Of a DNA stretch of 64,000 nt, positions 54,555-62,684 are shown piece by piece; within the stretch, counting starts at the first letter, position 1; each line of letters begins with the position of its first letter. The notes below the pieces were generated by a model. It saw nothing but the letters and a program-made list of their open reading frames with translations, made no database searches and was not told where the DNA came from. The position numbers and the translations under genes were made by a program. Source of the DNA: Litorimonas sp965205225. GTDB taxonomy: Bacteria; Pseudomonadota; Alphaproteobacteria; Caulobacterales; Maricaulaceae. The stretch spans positions 1,364,001 through 1,428,000 of the forward strand of contig CBDBFZ010000003.1 in NCBI GenBank assembly GCA_965205225.1, given 5' to 3'.

Positions 54555-54708
54555 TAGGGGGCAGGTCACCGGTTAAGCCTTGAAACCTGTCTGTGATCGT
54601 GTCTGCGAAGGGTAAACCGCCATCCAACTGATCGCATCGTTCGGATTTCTGGTCGTTCTACAGCTCAGTTGCTGCGGATTTCCCGACCCTAATATCCACA
54701 TACTCTGT
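54555..54708. mobile_element. Possible IS3-family terminus remnant and spacer
   Basis: The sequence TAGGGGGCAGGTCA near 54556-54569, read on the other strand, gives TGACCTGCCCCCTA, which resembles the outer end of some IS3-family elements. A related end (GGGGGCGCAGGTCA) closes the IS3 fragment at about 62.67 kb. No transposase gene remains. The rest is featureless. Confidence 0.35.
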
Positions 54709-54831
54709 CTATAAATGGGTGATCACAGCTTGGAACACGGACGCTAGGTCATCAGATGAAATTGGGCGTACCTGGGCCATTACCGTCAAGGGCGTCATTG
54801 TCAGTATGGCCATTAGGAGGAGGTGTTTCAT
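54660..54831 (-). pseudogene. Remnant of a secreted protein (possibly S41-like)
   Basis: The minus-strand frame from 54831 encodes a good signal peptide (MKHLLLMAILTMTPLTVMAQ) and about 20 more residues, then a stop at 54709. Beyond the stop the same frame gives TEYVDIRVGKSAATEL and another stop. The DLASVF...TEYVD arrangement vaguely recalls the start of S41 peptidases. It lies downstream of the MarR-like remnant on the same strand, so it may be its decayed partner. The family call is speculative. Confidence 0.35.
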
Positions 54832-55109
54832 GCCGAGATTTCCTCGAACAAAGGCCGGTTTTCGTTTGGCGCAAAGCATCAATCCGGTCTCGGAATGACT
54901 TACGCTCCATACATGTAATCACTTCCGTAAGAAGAACGCTCAGCGGGAAGCTCGGCTCAGCATCTAAGTCCTTCGCGACGATCGTTATCGCGCTCCAAAT
55001 CCTGGTCAGCATGGGTATGAGTTTTTAACCCGAAGACATCAGCACGATTTGCTTGTGCGATGATCAATGACTGGCTTAGCTTCAACCAATCTATGGCCTT
55101 TCAGCTTCG

Positions 55110-55315
55110 AAACTGTCTGGCTGCCGCAGAATGGGAGTTATTTGACGGAGCCGCGATCCCCTTGATCGTGAGATCAGGATGATCGGTGAGTGCTTTCACG
55201 ACCGGTGTATACCGAGGCGTCTAGACCGGATGTCTCTCTTTATAGAGCGCACCCGAATCTCCATCCAGCAGCTCAAGTAATCGCAGGAGTTGCGTGCCTG
55301 GGCCATCAGCAGGTT
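55110..55315 (-). pseudogene. MarR-family regulator remnant
   Basis: On the minus strand the frame reads GPGTQLLRLLELLDGDSGAL then YKERHPV, a stop, TPRYTPVVKALTDHPDLTIK, and SHSAAARQFRS. This follows the pattern of MarR regulators (LLRLLELLDGD...RPRYTPV+RAL......SHSAASQ), with an in-frame stop and frameshift. No intact DNA-binding domain remains. It lies between the hsdM fragment and tRNA-Ser. Confidence 0.55.
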
Positions 55316-55431
55316 TATCTTTCAATAACAGCGCTAATATATAGGGCCTGTTATACATCAAGGTCAAACTTGAAATAGGGTCTGTTGGAACAGGCTGTGG
55401 TTAGGTGGGAAGCGGGATACAGGAAAACAAG

Positions 55432-55521
55432 TGGCGGGCGGGGCGGGATTCGAACCCGCGAAGGAGTCGCCCCCTTGCCGGTTTTCAAGACCGGTGCATT
55501 CAACCACTCTGCCACCCGCCC
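55432..55521 (-). tRNA. tRNA-Ser(UGA)
   Basis: Read on the minus strand, the 5' acceptor GGGCGGG pairs with CCCGCCC near the 3' end. The anticodon loop CTTGAAAA gives anticodon UGA. There is a long variable arm (GCAAGGGGGCGACTCCTTCGC region), as expected for class II tRNA-Ser, a T-arm with GGTTCGAATCC, and an encoded CCA end. It marks the right edge of the accessory patch that begins after lon. Confidence 0.95.
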
Positions 55522-55785
55522 ATCGGATTGACGACCTTGAGCCGTGTCGTGGTGGGCGCACTTTAATGCGGGCCGCTTCGTCCTTCAACTGTCAATCGCG
55601 TTAACCGCAGCCTAACCACAGGTCTTTGTATATTGTTACCTCTGTTTCCGAACCGTAGCTTAAGACCGATCCTGTAAATCGTTCCTCACTTATACGAAAC
55701 GCGTGGCGAATGCCCGGACAGTTTCGGATTGAAATAGGTGAGGGTGTCGGAAGGCATCAAACGCATAAGTGCGGAAGAGGATTTG

Positions 55786-56724
55786 ATGACTTGTATGACT
55801 TTGAAACTGGTAACACTGACGGGATTGGTGAGTCTCGCAGCGACGGGTTGCGCAACAACAAATATAACGAGCAAGACAGGCAAGGCTGCTCCGATTACCT
55901 ATAAAATAGGGCAGGTCAGCGCTCAATACGCATCTTTGGATCTATCGAAACGCTCATCGCGTCCCGACCTTCCAGGCTTTGATACGGGCCCCCGCACACC
56001 AACACCGCCTGGCGGACAGCGGCATCGGTTCGACCCATCCAAGATCGACCGTCAGCTCTATAGTCACCAGAAAGTTGGCAAACGCTATACAATCATGGGG
56101 CAGTCCTACACACCCAAACATCAGCCGAACTATGATCAAGTCGGTGAGGCGTCATGGTACGGTCCAAAATTCCATGGCAAGCCGACGGCGACAGGCGAAA
56201 CCTTCAATAAGCGCGACCTGACCGCAGCGCACAAAACACTGGCGCTTAATTCCATGCTGGTCGTGACCAATCTCGACAATGGCCGGGTTATTACTGTGCG
56301 GCTGAATGATCGCGGACCCTTTATTGGCGATCGCATTATTGATCTTTCGGAGGCCGCGGCAGAGGCTCTGGATTTCAAATCCAACGGACTTGCCAATGTT
56401 CGGGTTCAATATGCCGGTCCAGCGGATCCTATGGCCGCCGGACGGGTTGTGCCGCGCAGTATTTCAAGAGTGGCTGAACTGCCGCGCGAGAACATGGTCG
56501 AAGCTCCGCGTCGCCCGGAGCCTACGCATTCTTTGATTCCCGAATTCAAGGCCCCATCCCTCCCGGCTCCTATTGTGCCCGTTGCGCCGCGCCCAGCACC
56601 GGACACAGGCCTGCCGAGTGGAGGTGACATTACACTGACAATCAAAGGACCGACCCATATCGCCCGGTCCGATGATACTGATACAGAGCCAAAGTTCATC
56701 GCCGAACGGTTCGACACGAAATAG
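55786..56724 (+). CDS. rlpA: RlpA-like septal/lytic transglycosylase lipoprotein
   Basis: About 312 residues from the ATG at 55786, which gives a signal peptide with a lipobox (MTCMTLKLVTLTGLVSLAAT followed by GC). A longer frame starts at 55738 but would place the lipobox too far in. The double-psi beta-barrel domain is GEASWYGPKFHGKPTATGET, FNKRDLTAAHKTLAL, TVRLNDRGPFIGDRIIDLSE and AAAEAL. A Pro-rich C-terminal linker follows, without a SPOR domain. It lies upstream of a D-Ala-D-Ala carboxypeptidase, both acting on peptidoglycan. Confidence 0.93.
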   Translation: MTCMTLKLVTLTGLVSLAATGCATTNITSKTGKAAPITYKIGQVSAQYASLDLSKRSSRPDLPGFDTGPRTPTPPGGQRHRFDPSKIDRQLYSHQKVGKRYTIMGQSYTPKHQPNYDQVGEASWYGPKFHGKPTATGETFNKRDLTAAHKTLALNSMLVVTNLDNGRVITVRLNDRGPFIGDRIIDLSEAAAEALDFKSNGLANVRVQYAGPADPMAAGRVVPRSISRVAELPRENMVEAPRRPEPTHSLIPEFKAPSLPAPIVPVAPRPAPDTGLPSGGDITLTIKGPTHIARSDDTDTEPKFIAERFDTK

Positions 56725-56814
56725 TCTGACCTGCCCGCCTTGCGGCGGCCACAGTTTCAGGGCATTCGAAGCTGACGTCATCCCGGCGTCCGTTTTTCGA
56801 TTCCCGATCAGAGT

Positions 56815-57942
56815 ATGCTTCGACCTTTTCTTCTCTCTCTTATTTTTCTTCCCGTGACCGCTTGGGGTGCCCCTCTGGAAACGGATGCAAAGCAAGCGAT
56901 CATTATCGATCATGACACCGGTATTGTCCTGTTTGAAAAGGATGCGCGCCGACCGATGCCGCCCGCCTCCATGACCAAGATCATGACGGCCTATATGGTT
57001 TTCGACGCCCTGGAGCGCGGTGACATTCAAGAAGACACGCTGCTTACCGTCAGTGAGGAAGCCTGGCGCCGGGGCGGTGTTCAATCCGGATCCTCGACAA
57101 TGTTTTTGGAGTTGGGATCCGAAGTCCCTGTTATCGATCTGATACGCGGTGTTATCATTCAATCTGGAAATGACGCCTGTATCGTTCTGGCAGAGGGTTT
57201 GGCGGGATCCGAGGATGCGTTTGCGCGGCGAATGACACAACGGGCCCGCGAAATGGGATTGCAAACGGCGACCTTTCGTAACGCCACAGGCTGGCCGGAT
57301 GAAGCGCATGAAATCAGTGCATTGGATCTAGCGACACTGTCCAGAAACCTGATCACGCGCTTCCCGGACCGCTACAGCATTTATTCCGAGCGAAGCTTTA
57401 CCTGGAACGGTATCTCCCAGGGCAATCTCAATCCTCTGCTGGGGCGATTTACGGGCGCAGACGGAATCAAGACTGGATCGACCTCCGTTTCGGGCTACGG
57501 CCTAGTTGGCTCTGCCAAACGGGACGGCGTGCGCCGGACAATCGTCGTCAATGGACTGGGCAGCCAGTCTGAACGCGTGGTGGCCGCGACCGATATCATG
57601 TCAGCGGCCTTCCGTGATTTTGATGTGCTGACGCTCTATCAGCCTGGTGATGAGGTTGGTGCCATTCCGGTCTATATGGGACAGGCTGAGGATGTCGACG
57701 TCGTCGTCCGAGACACGATTCAACTCGGCTTTCAAAGAATGGACCGTGACAACATCAAGGCCCGCATTGACTATACGCCAGCCCCTGCACCGGTTGAGGC
57801 CGGCAGCAAGGTTGCTGAGTTGATCGTAACCAATGGGGATGAAGAAGTCGGTCGTTATCCAGTTTACGCAACAGACGCCGTTGCGCAAAAGGGCTTCTTC
57901 GGCCGTGTCGGCGCATCATTGGTACAGAAAATCAGAGGGTAA
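56815..57942 (+). CDS. D-alanyl-D-alanine carboxypeptidase (DacA/DacC type)
   Basis: A 375-residue periplasmic low-molecular-weight penicillin-binding protein. The signal peptide (MLRPFLLSLIFLPVTAWGA) is followed by the active-site motifs SxxK (PPASMTKIM, Ser 52), SxN (QSGND, ~117-119) and KTG (GIKTGST, ~222-224). A C-terminal PBP5-like beta domain follows (VEAGSKVAELIVTNGDEEVG) with an amphipathic end (VGASLVQKIRG). It trims stem pentapeptides. It lies 90 bp after rlpA and 8 bp before tmk. Confidence 0.95.
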   Translation: MLRPFLLSLIFLPVTAWGAPLETDAKQAIIIDHDTGIVLFEKDARRPMPPASMTKIMTAYMVFDALERGDIQEDTLLTVSEEAWRRGGVQSGSSTMFLELGSEVPVIDLIRGVIIQSGNDACIVLAEGLAGSEDAFARRMTQRAREMGLQTATFRNATGWPDEAHEISALDLATLSRNLITRFPDRYSIYSERSFTWNGISQGNLNPLLGRFTGADGIKTGSTSVSGYGLVGSAKRDGVRRTIVVNGLGSQSERVVAATDIMSAAFRDFDVLTLYQPGDEVGAIPVYMGQAEDVDVVVRDTIQLGFQRMDRDNIKARIDYTPAPAPVEAGSKVAELIVTNGDEEVGRYPVYATDAVAQKGFFGRVGASLVQKIRG

Positions 57943-57950
57943 GCGACCTC

Positions 57951-58613
57951 ATGGCAGGACAGTTTATTACATTTGAGGGCGGCGAAGGCTCTGGCAAAAC
58001 GACCCAGGCTAAACTGCTCGCTGATGCGCTGGAACGCGTCGGCGTTGAGACTATTCTGACCCGTGAACCTGGCGGGACATTCGGCGCAGAGTCGATCCGC
58101 AAGCTTGTCTTGGAAGGGACGGATGATCGTTGGTCGGGCATGACAGAGTTGCTGTTGATGTATGCCGCCCGGCTCGATCACGTTGAAAAATTGATCAAAC
58201 CCGCGCTGGAACGCGATGCATGGGTCATTAGTGACCGGTTTTCAGACTCCAGTCTTGCCTATCAGGGTTATGCCCGGGATCTCGGGGCAGACAGAGTCCG
58301 CACCGTACATGACGTCGTCATGGAAGGGTTCAATCCCGATCTGACGCTTGTGTTTGATATGGATGTTTATCTGTCGTTGAAACGCGTAGAGACACGCGCG
58401 GCGCAGGATGATGAAGTTCTCACGCGTTTCGACAAGGCGGGCCAGTCGTTCCACACGACCATTCGTGGAGCTTTCCTAGATATTGCTAAAAAAGAACCGG
58501 GCCGGGTCAAAGTCGTCGATGCTGATGGCTCCCGCCGCGCTGTTCACGCGCGCATTCTGAACGCGTTGACGGCCCAGTATCCGGAATTTGCCGGGAAACT
58601 TGGTGGCGCGTGA
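57951..58613 (+). CDS. tmk: Thymidylate kinase
   Basis: A 220-residue kinase that makes dTDP from dTMP. P-loop GGEGSGKTTQAKLLAD (residues 9-24), the substrate block LTREPGGTFGAESIRKLVLE, and DRFSDSSLAYQGYARDLG are all present. It overlaps the start of holB, as is common in alphaproteobacteria (dac-tmk-holB-metG/tatD order). Confidence 0.97.
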   Translation: MAGQFITFEGGEGSGKTTQAKLLADALERVGVETILTREPGGTFGAESIRKLVLEGTDDRWSGMTELLLMYAARLDHVEKLIKPALERDAWVISDRFSDSSLAYQGYARDLGADRVRTVHDVVMEGFNPDLTLVFDMDVYLSLKRVETRAAQDDEVLTRFDKAGQSFHTTIRGAFLDIAKKEPGRVKVVDADGSRRAVHARILNALTAQYPEFAGKLGGA

Positions 58614-59655
58614 CGCGCTGGTAATATCTGAGCCGGATCGCTCCGAAGGCTTCTCTCACCCGCGCGAAGTCTATGATCTTCTCGGTCATGCGGATGCCGA
58701 AGGCCGGTACCTACAGGCCCATGCCTCAGGACGACTCCATCATGCATGGCTGATTACCGGACCGCCGGGGATTGGGAAGGCGACGCTGGCGTACCGGATC
58801 GCGCGTCACCGCCTTGGCGGTATGAGCCTGCTGGATCACAGCCTCGATATTCCAGCCAGCGATCCGGTATCGCAAAGAATCGAGAGTCAGGGGCATGGCA
58901 ATCTCTCCATCCTACGCCGACCTTATGATCCCAAAAGCAAGAAGCTGAAACGCGATATACCGGTGGATGAAGTTCGCACCCTGGCCAAGTTCTTCCAGAG
59001 CACGGCCGCGGAGAGCGATGATTGGCGGGCCTGTATTGTCGACAAGGCCGATGATCTGAACCGGAACTCGGAGAACGGACTTCTCAAATTGCTGGAGGAG
59101 CCCCCCGCGCATACGCTGTTTTTACTATTGTCCGACCAGCCAGGACGACTTCTGCCGACGATCCGATCACGTTGCATGCATCTGCCCTTGCGATCCGTAG
59201 AGCGGGACGTGCTGGTGAGATGGCTCGCTGCCCGGACGGATGTACGGCCAGAATTCCAGCAGGCGACCATTGCCCTGTCACGCGGCGCGCCAGGCAAAGC
59301 CCTAGCCCTGGCCGGACATGTGGAGTCCGTGCTGCAACCCCTGAAACGGCTAATGCAATCTATGAGCGGAGACGGGGATGATATGAGCCTCGCCAAGACG
59401 CTGGCGAGCGCCAAGGAGGTGACGTCCAGAGCCCTGTTCTGGGACGCACTGATTGACACATTACAAGCGCAGGCCATTTTCACGGAGACAGGCCATTGGT
59501 CCGGGCCATTTGAGCCGATGCAGGCCTGTAAAGCCGCGTCAAGCTGGGCCGAAATGGCAGACCGTGCGCAGTCCACACGCAGTGCAGAGACAAGTATCAA
59601 TCTTGATAAAACAGCCGCTCTGTTTGATTTGCTGAGCCGGGTACGCGCCGCATGA
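58588..59655 (+). CDS. holB: DNA polymerase III delta' subunit
   Basis: A 355-residue clamp-loader subunit. Walker-like A is LITGPPGIGKATLAYRIARH, then VDEVRTLAKFFQSTAAESDD, IVDKADDLNRNSENGLLKLL and EEPPAHTLFLLLSDQPGRLLPTIRSRCMHL with the SRC sensor motif. The frame starts at a TTG (58588) that overlaps tmk; a GTG at 58603 is an equally likely start. It is followed by tatD with a 4-bp overlap. Confidence 0.95.
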   Translation: MPGNLVARDALVISEPDRSEGFSHPREVYDLLGHADAEGRYLQAHASGRLHHAWLITGPPGIGKATLAYRIARHRLGGMSLLDHSLDIPASDPVSQRIESQGHGNLSILRRPYDPKSKKLKRDIPVDEVRTLAKFFQSTAAESDDWRACIVDKADDLNRNSENGLLKLLEEPPAHTLFLLLSDQPGRLLPTIRSRCMHLPLRSVERDVLVRWLAARTDVRPEFQQATIALSRGAPGKALALAGHVESVLQPLKRLMQSMSGDGDDMSLAKTLASAKEVTSRALFWDALIDTLQAQAIFTETGHWSGPFEPMQACKAASSWAEMADRAQSTRSAETSINLDKTAALFDLLSRVRAA

Positions 59656-60428
59656 TGATCGATAGTCATGTCAATCTGCATGGCGAGAAATTTGCCGAGG
59701 ATATCGACGCCGTGATCGCCCGTGCGCATGCGGCGGGGGTCACGCATATGATAAATATATGCTGTAATATCAAAGACTTTAAATCTGTCGTGAAAGTTGC
59801 TGAGGATCATGCAAATATCTGGGCGACAGTGGGTACGCATCCCCATGATGCCAAGGATAATCCTGATATTACCGCAGACCAGCTGATAGACATGGCGTCC
59901 CATCCCAAGGTCGTCGGGATCGGCGAAACGGGCTATGATTTTCACTATGGTTATTCATCACAGGACGATCAGGTCAGGAACTTCGCGGCCCATGTTGAAG
60001 CCTCACGGCAGACACAGCTACCGCTTGTTATTCACACGCGTGAAGCGGATGCGATGATGCTGGAAACGCTTGAGGGTAGCGGGGCGGGGCGGGAGTATCC
60101 AGCGCTGCTGCATTGCTATACGTCCGGACCGGAACTGGCGGAGTGGGCAGCAGACGTAGGGCTTTACTTCTCAGTGTCAGGCATTGTGACATTCAAGAAC
60201 GCCCACAATGTGCGCGACTATATCAAGATCATGCCTGACGACCGCATCATGCTGGAGACCGACTGTCCTTATCTGGCACCGGTCCCGTACCGCGGCTGGC
60301 GAAATGAACCGGCCTTTCTGCCGCACGTCGCTGAAGGCCTTGCTGCTGTGAAAGGCTGGACAGCTGAAGAAACGGGGAAACGCACCAGTGCGGCCGTCTT
60401 CAACCTGTTCAAGAAGATGAAGCCATGA
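59652..60428 (+). CDS. TatD family metal-dependent hydrolase, variant metal site
   Basis: A 258-residue TIM-barrel hydrolase. Blocks are ATVGTHPHDAKDN, GIGETGYDFHYGYSSQ, LPLVIHTREADAMML, LLHCYTSGPELAEWAADVGL and MLETDCPYLAPVPYRG. The usual N-terminal metal motif HxH reads HVN here (MIDSHVNLHGEKFAED), which loses one classic ligand but keeps a nearby His. I recall the same DSHVNLH form in related alphaproteobacteria. It is coupled to holB and is followed 10 bp later by the MBL-fold gene. Confidence 0.93.
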   Translation: MMIDSHVNLHGEKFAEDIDAVIARAHAAGVTHMINICCNIKDFKSVVKVAEDHANIWATVGTHPHDAKDNPDITADQLIDMASHPKVVGIGETGYDFHYGYSSQDDQVRNFAAHVEASRQTQLPLVIHTREADAMMLETLEGSGAGREYPALLHCYTSGPELAEWAADVGLYFSVSGIVTFKNAHNVRDYIKIMPDDRIMLETDCPYLAPVPYRGWRNEPAFLPHVAEGLAAVKGWTAEETGKRTSAAVFNLFKKMKP

Positions 60429-60438
60429 GTCCGATATA

Positions 60439-61245
60439 ATGAGTCTGGTTGCAACGATCCTTGGGTGTGGCAGTTCCGGCGGCGTCCCGCGTGTCGGCGG
60501 CGACTGGGGGGGCTGTGATCCGGCAAACCCCAGGAACCGCCGATCGCGTTGCTCTCTTCTGGTCGAGAAGACAGGCGAAGCGGGAACGACGTCTGTTCTG
60601 ATTGATACGTCACCGGATCTGCGTGAACAGCTACTCTCCGCCAAGGTTAGACGGCTCGACGCCGTGCTCTATACCCATGATCATGCTGATCAGACCCACG
60701 GTATCGATGATTTGCGCGCCATAGCCTACCGTATGCGCTCGCAAATCCCGACCTATATGGAAGCCCATACGAAAGCGCATGTTGCCGAGCGGTTCGACTA
60801 TTGTTTCAAAATGCCTGAAGGCCGCGTTCATCCGGCCATCTTGTCATTGCAGCCTTTGCTCGAAGACGGTCAGATCCTATCCCTCGACGGACCAGGCGGG
60901 TCAATTCAGATCGAGGTCATCACGGCCTCACACGGCCCGACGCCTGTGCTCGCCTTCCTGCTGGACGGACGGCTCGCCTACAGTCCGGATGTCTGGGACA
61001 TTTCGGATGCCGCGTTGGACCGCCTGTCAGGGACTGAGATCTGGATCTGTGATGGCTTGCGCTACAACGATCATCCTACACATGCCCATGTCGACAAGAC
61101 CCTTTCATGGATCGCCCGCACCCAAACTCGTCAAGCCATTCTGACGAACCTGCATATTGATATGGATTATGATGTGTTGGCAGGCGAACTTCCGCCAAAC
61201 GCACAACCAGCTTATGACGGAATGACCGTTTCGATTGGTGAGTAA
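60439..61245 (+). CDS. MBL-fold hydrolase, PhnP-like
   Basis: A 268-residue metallo-beta-lactamase-fold enzyme. The metal motif LYTHDHADQTHGIDDLR (~residues 76-92) and the early LGCGSSGGVPRVGGDWGGCD signature place it with the PhnP / phosphodiesterase group of the MBL superfamily. ASHGPTPVLAFLLDGRLAYS and DGLRYNDHPTHAHVDKTLSW supply later ligands. It is often found after tatD in alphaproteobacteria; the natural substrate is not known to me. It is the last gene before the IS at 61.3 kb. Confidence 0.9.
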   Translation: MSLVATILGCGSSGGVPRVGGDWGGCDPANPRNRRSRCSLLVEKTGEAGTTSVLIDTSPDLREQLLSAKVRRLDAVLYTHDHADQTHGIDDLRAIAYRMRSQIPTYMEAHTKAHVAERFDYCFKMPEGRVHPAILSLQPLLEDGQILSLDGPGGSIQIEVITASHGPTPVLAFLLDGRLAYSPDVWDISDAALDRLSGTEIWICDGLRYNDHPTHAHVDKTLSWIARTQTRQAILTNLHIDMDYDVLAGELPPNAQPAYDGMTVSIGE

Positions 61246-61357
61246 CGTCTATTGAGCATTGTCAGCTGAATCCTCCTTTGAACGAATTTGCTAGGCTGTA
61301 GTGAGGAATTAACTTTTATTTTCTATAATGTTCCTTCATTTTGTCAGGAGCGCACAT

Positions 61358-61738
61358 ATGTCTGGTTATCAGGAACTTACGGATGAACAATGGAGCCGTT
61401 TAAAGCCTTATTTGCCTTATGGGAGCACAGGGAAACCGGGTCGCAACGCCAATAACAGGCTTTTCATTGATGCTTTGTTGTGAATAGCCCGTTCGGGCGG
61501 GCGTTGGCGCGATTTACCCGAACGGTTCGGGCGTTTTGACAGTGTCAAACGGCGTTATTATCTCTGGGTTGAGGCCGGGGTTTTAGAAGATGTCTTTAAG
61601 GCCTTGCGCACTCACGCTGATCAAGAGTGGTTGATGATGGATGCCACAATTGTGCGGGCGCATGCCCAATCGGCCGGGGCGCGGCATAAAAAAGGGGGCC
61701 TGATGCCCATGCATTGGGGCGTTCCAAGGGCGGCCTGA
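61358..61738 (+). pseudogene. IS427-like ORF A with a nonsense mutation
   Basis: It starts MSGYQELTDEQWSRLKPYLP at 61358 and hits TGA at 61481-61483, where copy A has TGG (Trp in LLWMARSGG); the next codon is ATA instead of ATG. The rest of the frame continues as RSGGRWRDLPERFGRFD and so on. The G-to-A changes look like a single event. The enzyme would end after 41 residues. Confidence 0.85.
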
Positions 61739-62121
61739 CGACAAAAATACATGGGCTGACAGATGCATTGGGTTTAGCTCTGCGCCTGATAGCAACGGGC
61801 GGGCATTGTAGCGAAATGACGCAAGCCGCCGCCTTATTGGCAGGGTTTAAGGCGGATCATGTCTTGGCGGATAAGGGCTATGATGGCCGGTGCGTTATAG
61901 ACGCGGTGAATGAGAGCGGGGCTATGCCCGTTATTCCGTCCCGGAAAAATGCGCGCAAGCCAAGGCAAACTGATATGGCTTTGTATAAGGAACGTAATAT
62001 TGTCGAGCGTTTCTTTGGCTATCTCAAACAGTTCCGGCGTGTGGCTACGCGATATGACAAGCATATCCAAAACTATATGGGCTTCGTCTATATCGCAGCT
62101 ATCAAGATCTGGCTCAAATGA
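61714..62121 (+). CDS. IS427-like transposase, ORF B (copy B)
   Basis: A 135-codon frame nearly identical to 52526-52933, with ADHVLADKGYDGRCVIDAVN and ERNIVERFFGYLKQ. It is intact but lacks a functional ORF A in this element. The slippery run just upstream is A6-G5 here versus A5-G6 in copy A. Confidence 0.8.
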   Translation: MGRSKGGLTTKIHGLTDALGLALRLIATGGHCSEMTQAAALLAGFKADHVLADKGYDGRCVIDAVNESGAMPVIPSRKNARKPRQTDMALYKERNIVERFFGYLKQFRRVATRYDKHIQNYMGFVYIAAIKIWLK

Positions 62122-62142
62122 TTAATTCTTCACTACAACCTA

Positions 62143-62500
62143 GACTCAGGACCTATTGATTTGTGTTTTTAAGCGAATGGTGATTCAGAGTGTCAAAGGA
62201 GTTTTTCCATGTCTTATTTGTTCTGGTTGTCTGAAGCGCAGATGTCGAAGATCGAGCCTTTCTTTCCGCTGGCGCATGGTGCGGCCTCGTGTTGATGATC
62301 GGAAGGTAATTTCCGGGATCATCTTTGTTCTGAAAATGGTCTGCCTTGGCGCGATGCACCCTTGTAAGTATGGGCCTCATAAGACCCTTTACAGCCGCTT
62401 CCGTCGCTGGATCGAGATGGGCGTTTTCGACAAGATTTTCAGCTATCTGACGGCAGATAATGGCCCACCAGATATACTCATGATCGATGCCCGCCATTAC
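62143..62500 (+). mobile_element. Truncated IS5-family element (5' part)
   Basis: Starting at 62209 the sequence encodes MSYLFWLSEAQMSKIEPFFP and, after a frameshift near 62283, RVDDRKVISGIIFVLKMVCL. After a further shift it reads CKYGPHKTLYSRFRRWIEMG and VFDKIFSYLTADNGPPDILM then IDARH, the N-terminal part of an IS5-group transposase. The left end may be GACTCAGGACCTATTGATTT at 62143, directly after copy B. The catalytic part is missing because the DNA switches to IS3-type sequence. Confidence 0.7.
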
Positions 62501-62675
62501 ATCACACTTTTTTGGAAGGAGGATGATAATATAACTAGACCCCACTCATCTCTGGGTCATCTCACCCCGCGTGAATACGCCCAAAATCAAAGCTTGCAAC
62601 TCAGAGCCGCATGAGGTCAGAACAATCAAATGACTCTCTATCAGAAAGTGGCAGGAAGTGGGGGCGCAGGTCAGC
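62501..62675 (+). mobile_element. IS3-family 3' remnant
   Basis: The frame continues with DDNITRPHSSLGHLTPREYA, the conserved end of an IS3-family integrase-core transposase (YNxxRPHSSLGxxTPxEY), then stops at 62612-62614. It is followed by a putative element end GGGGGCGCAGGTCA near 62662-62675. The join to the IS5 fragment shows that one element inserted into or recombined with another. Confidence 0.7.
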
Positions 62676-62684
62676 TGCTAACGA

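Larger units (their letters stand above)
61294..62140 (+). mobile_element. IS5-family (IS427-like) element copy B, 847 bp
   Basis: Same length and nearly the same sequence as copy A (52507-53353) but in the opposite orientation. Its ends are GGCTGTAGTGAGGAATTAA and, read inward from 62140, GGTTGTAGTGAAGAATTAA, flanked by TA (61292-61293 and 62141-62142). ORF A is broken by a stop, so this copy may depend on copy A for movement. Confidence 0.88.

Noticed and set aside
54752..55012. An 86-codon minus-strand frame in the accessory patch
   Set aside because: The other minus-strand frame over the same DNA encodes a clear signal peptide, and this frame shows no family pattern.
55432..55521. tRNA-Ser as an attachment site of an integrated element
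   Set aside because: No integrase gene and no second copy of the tRNA end were found in the window, so the idea is unsupported.
56464..57309. A 281-codon minus-strand frame over rlpA and dac
   Set aside because: It spans two genes with strong motifs on the other strand and has no start signal or domain.
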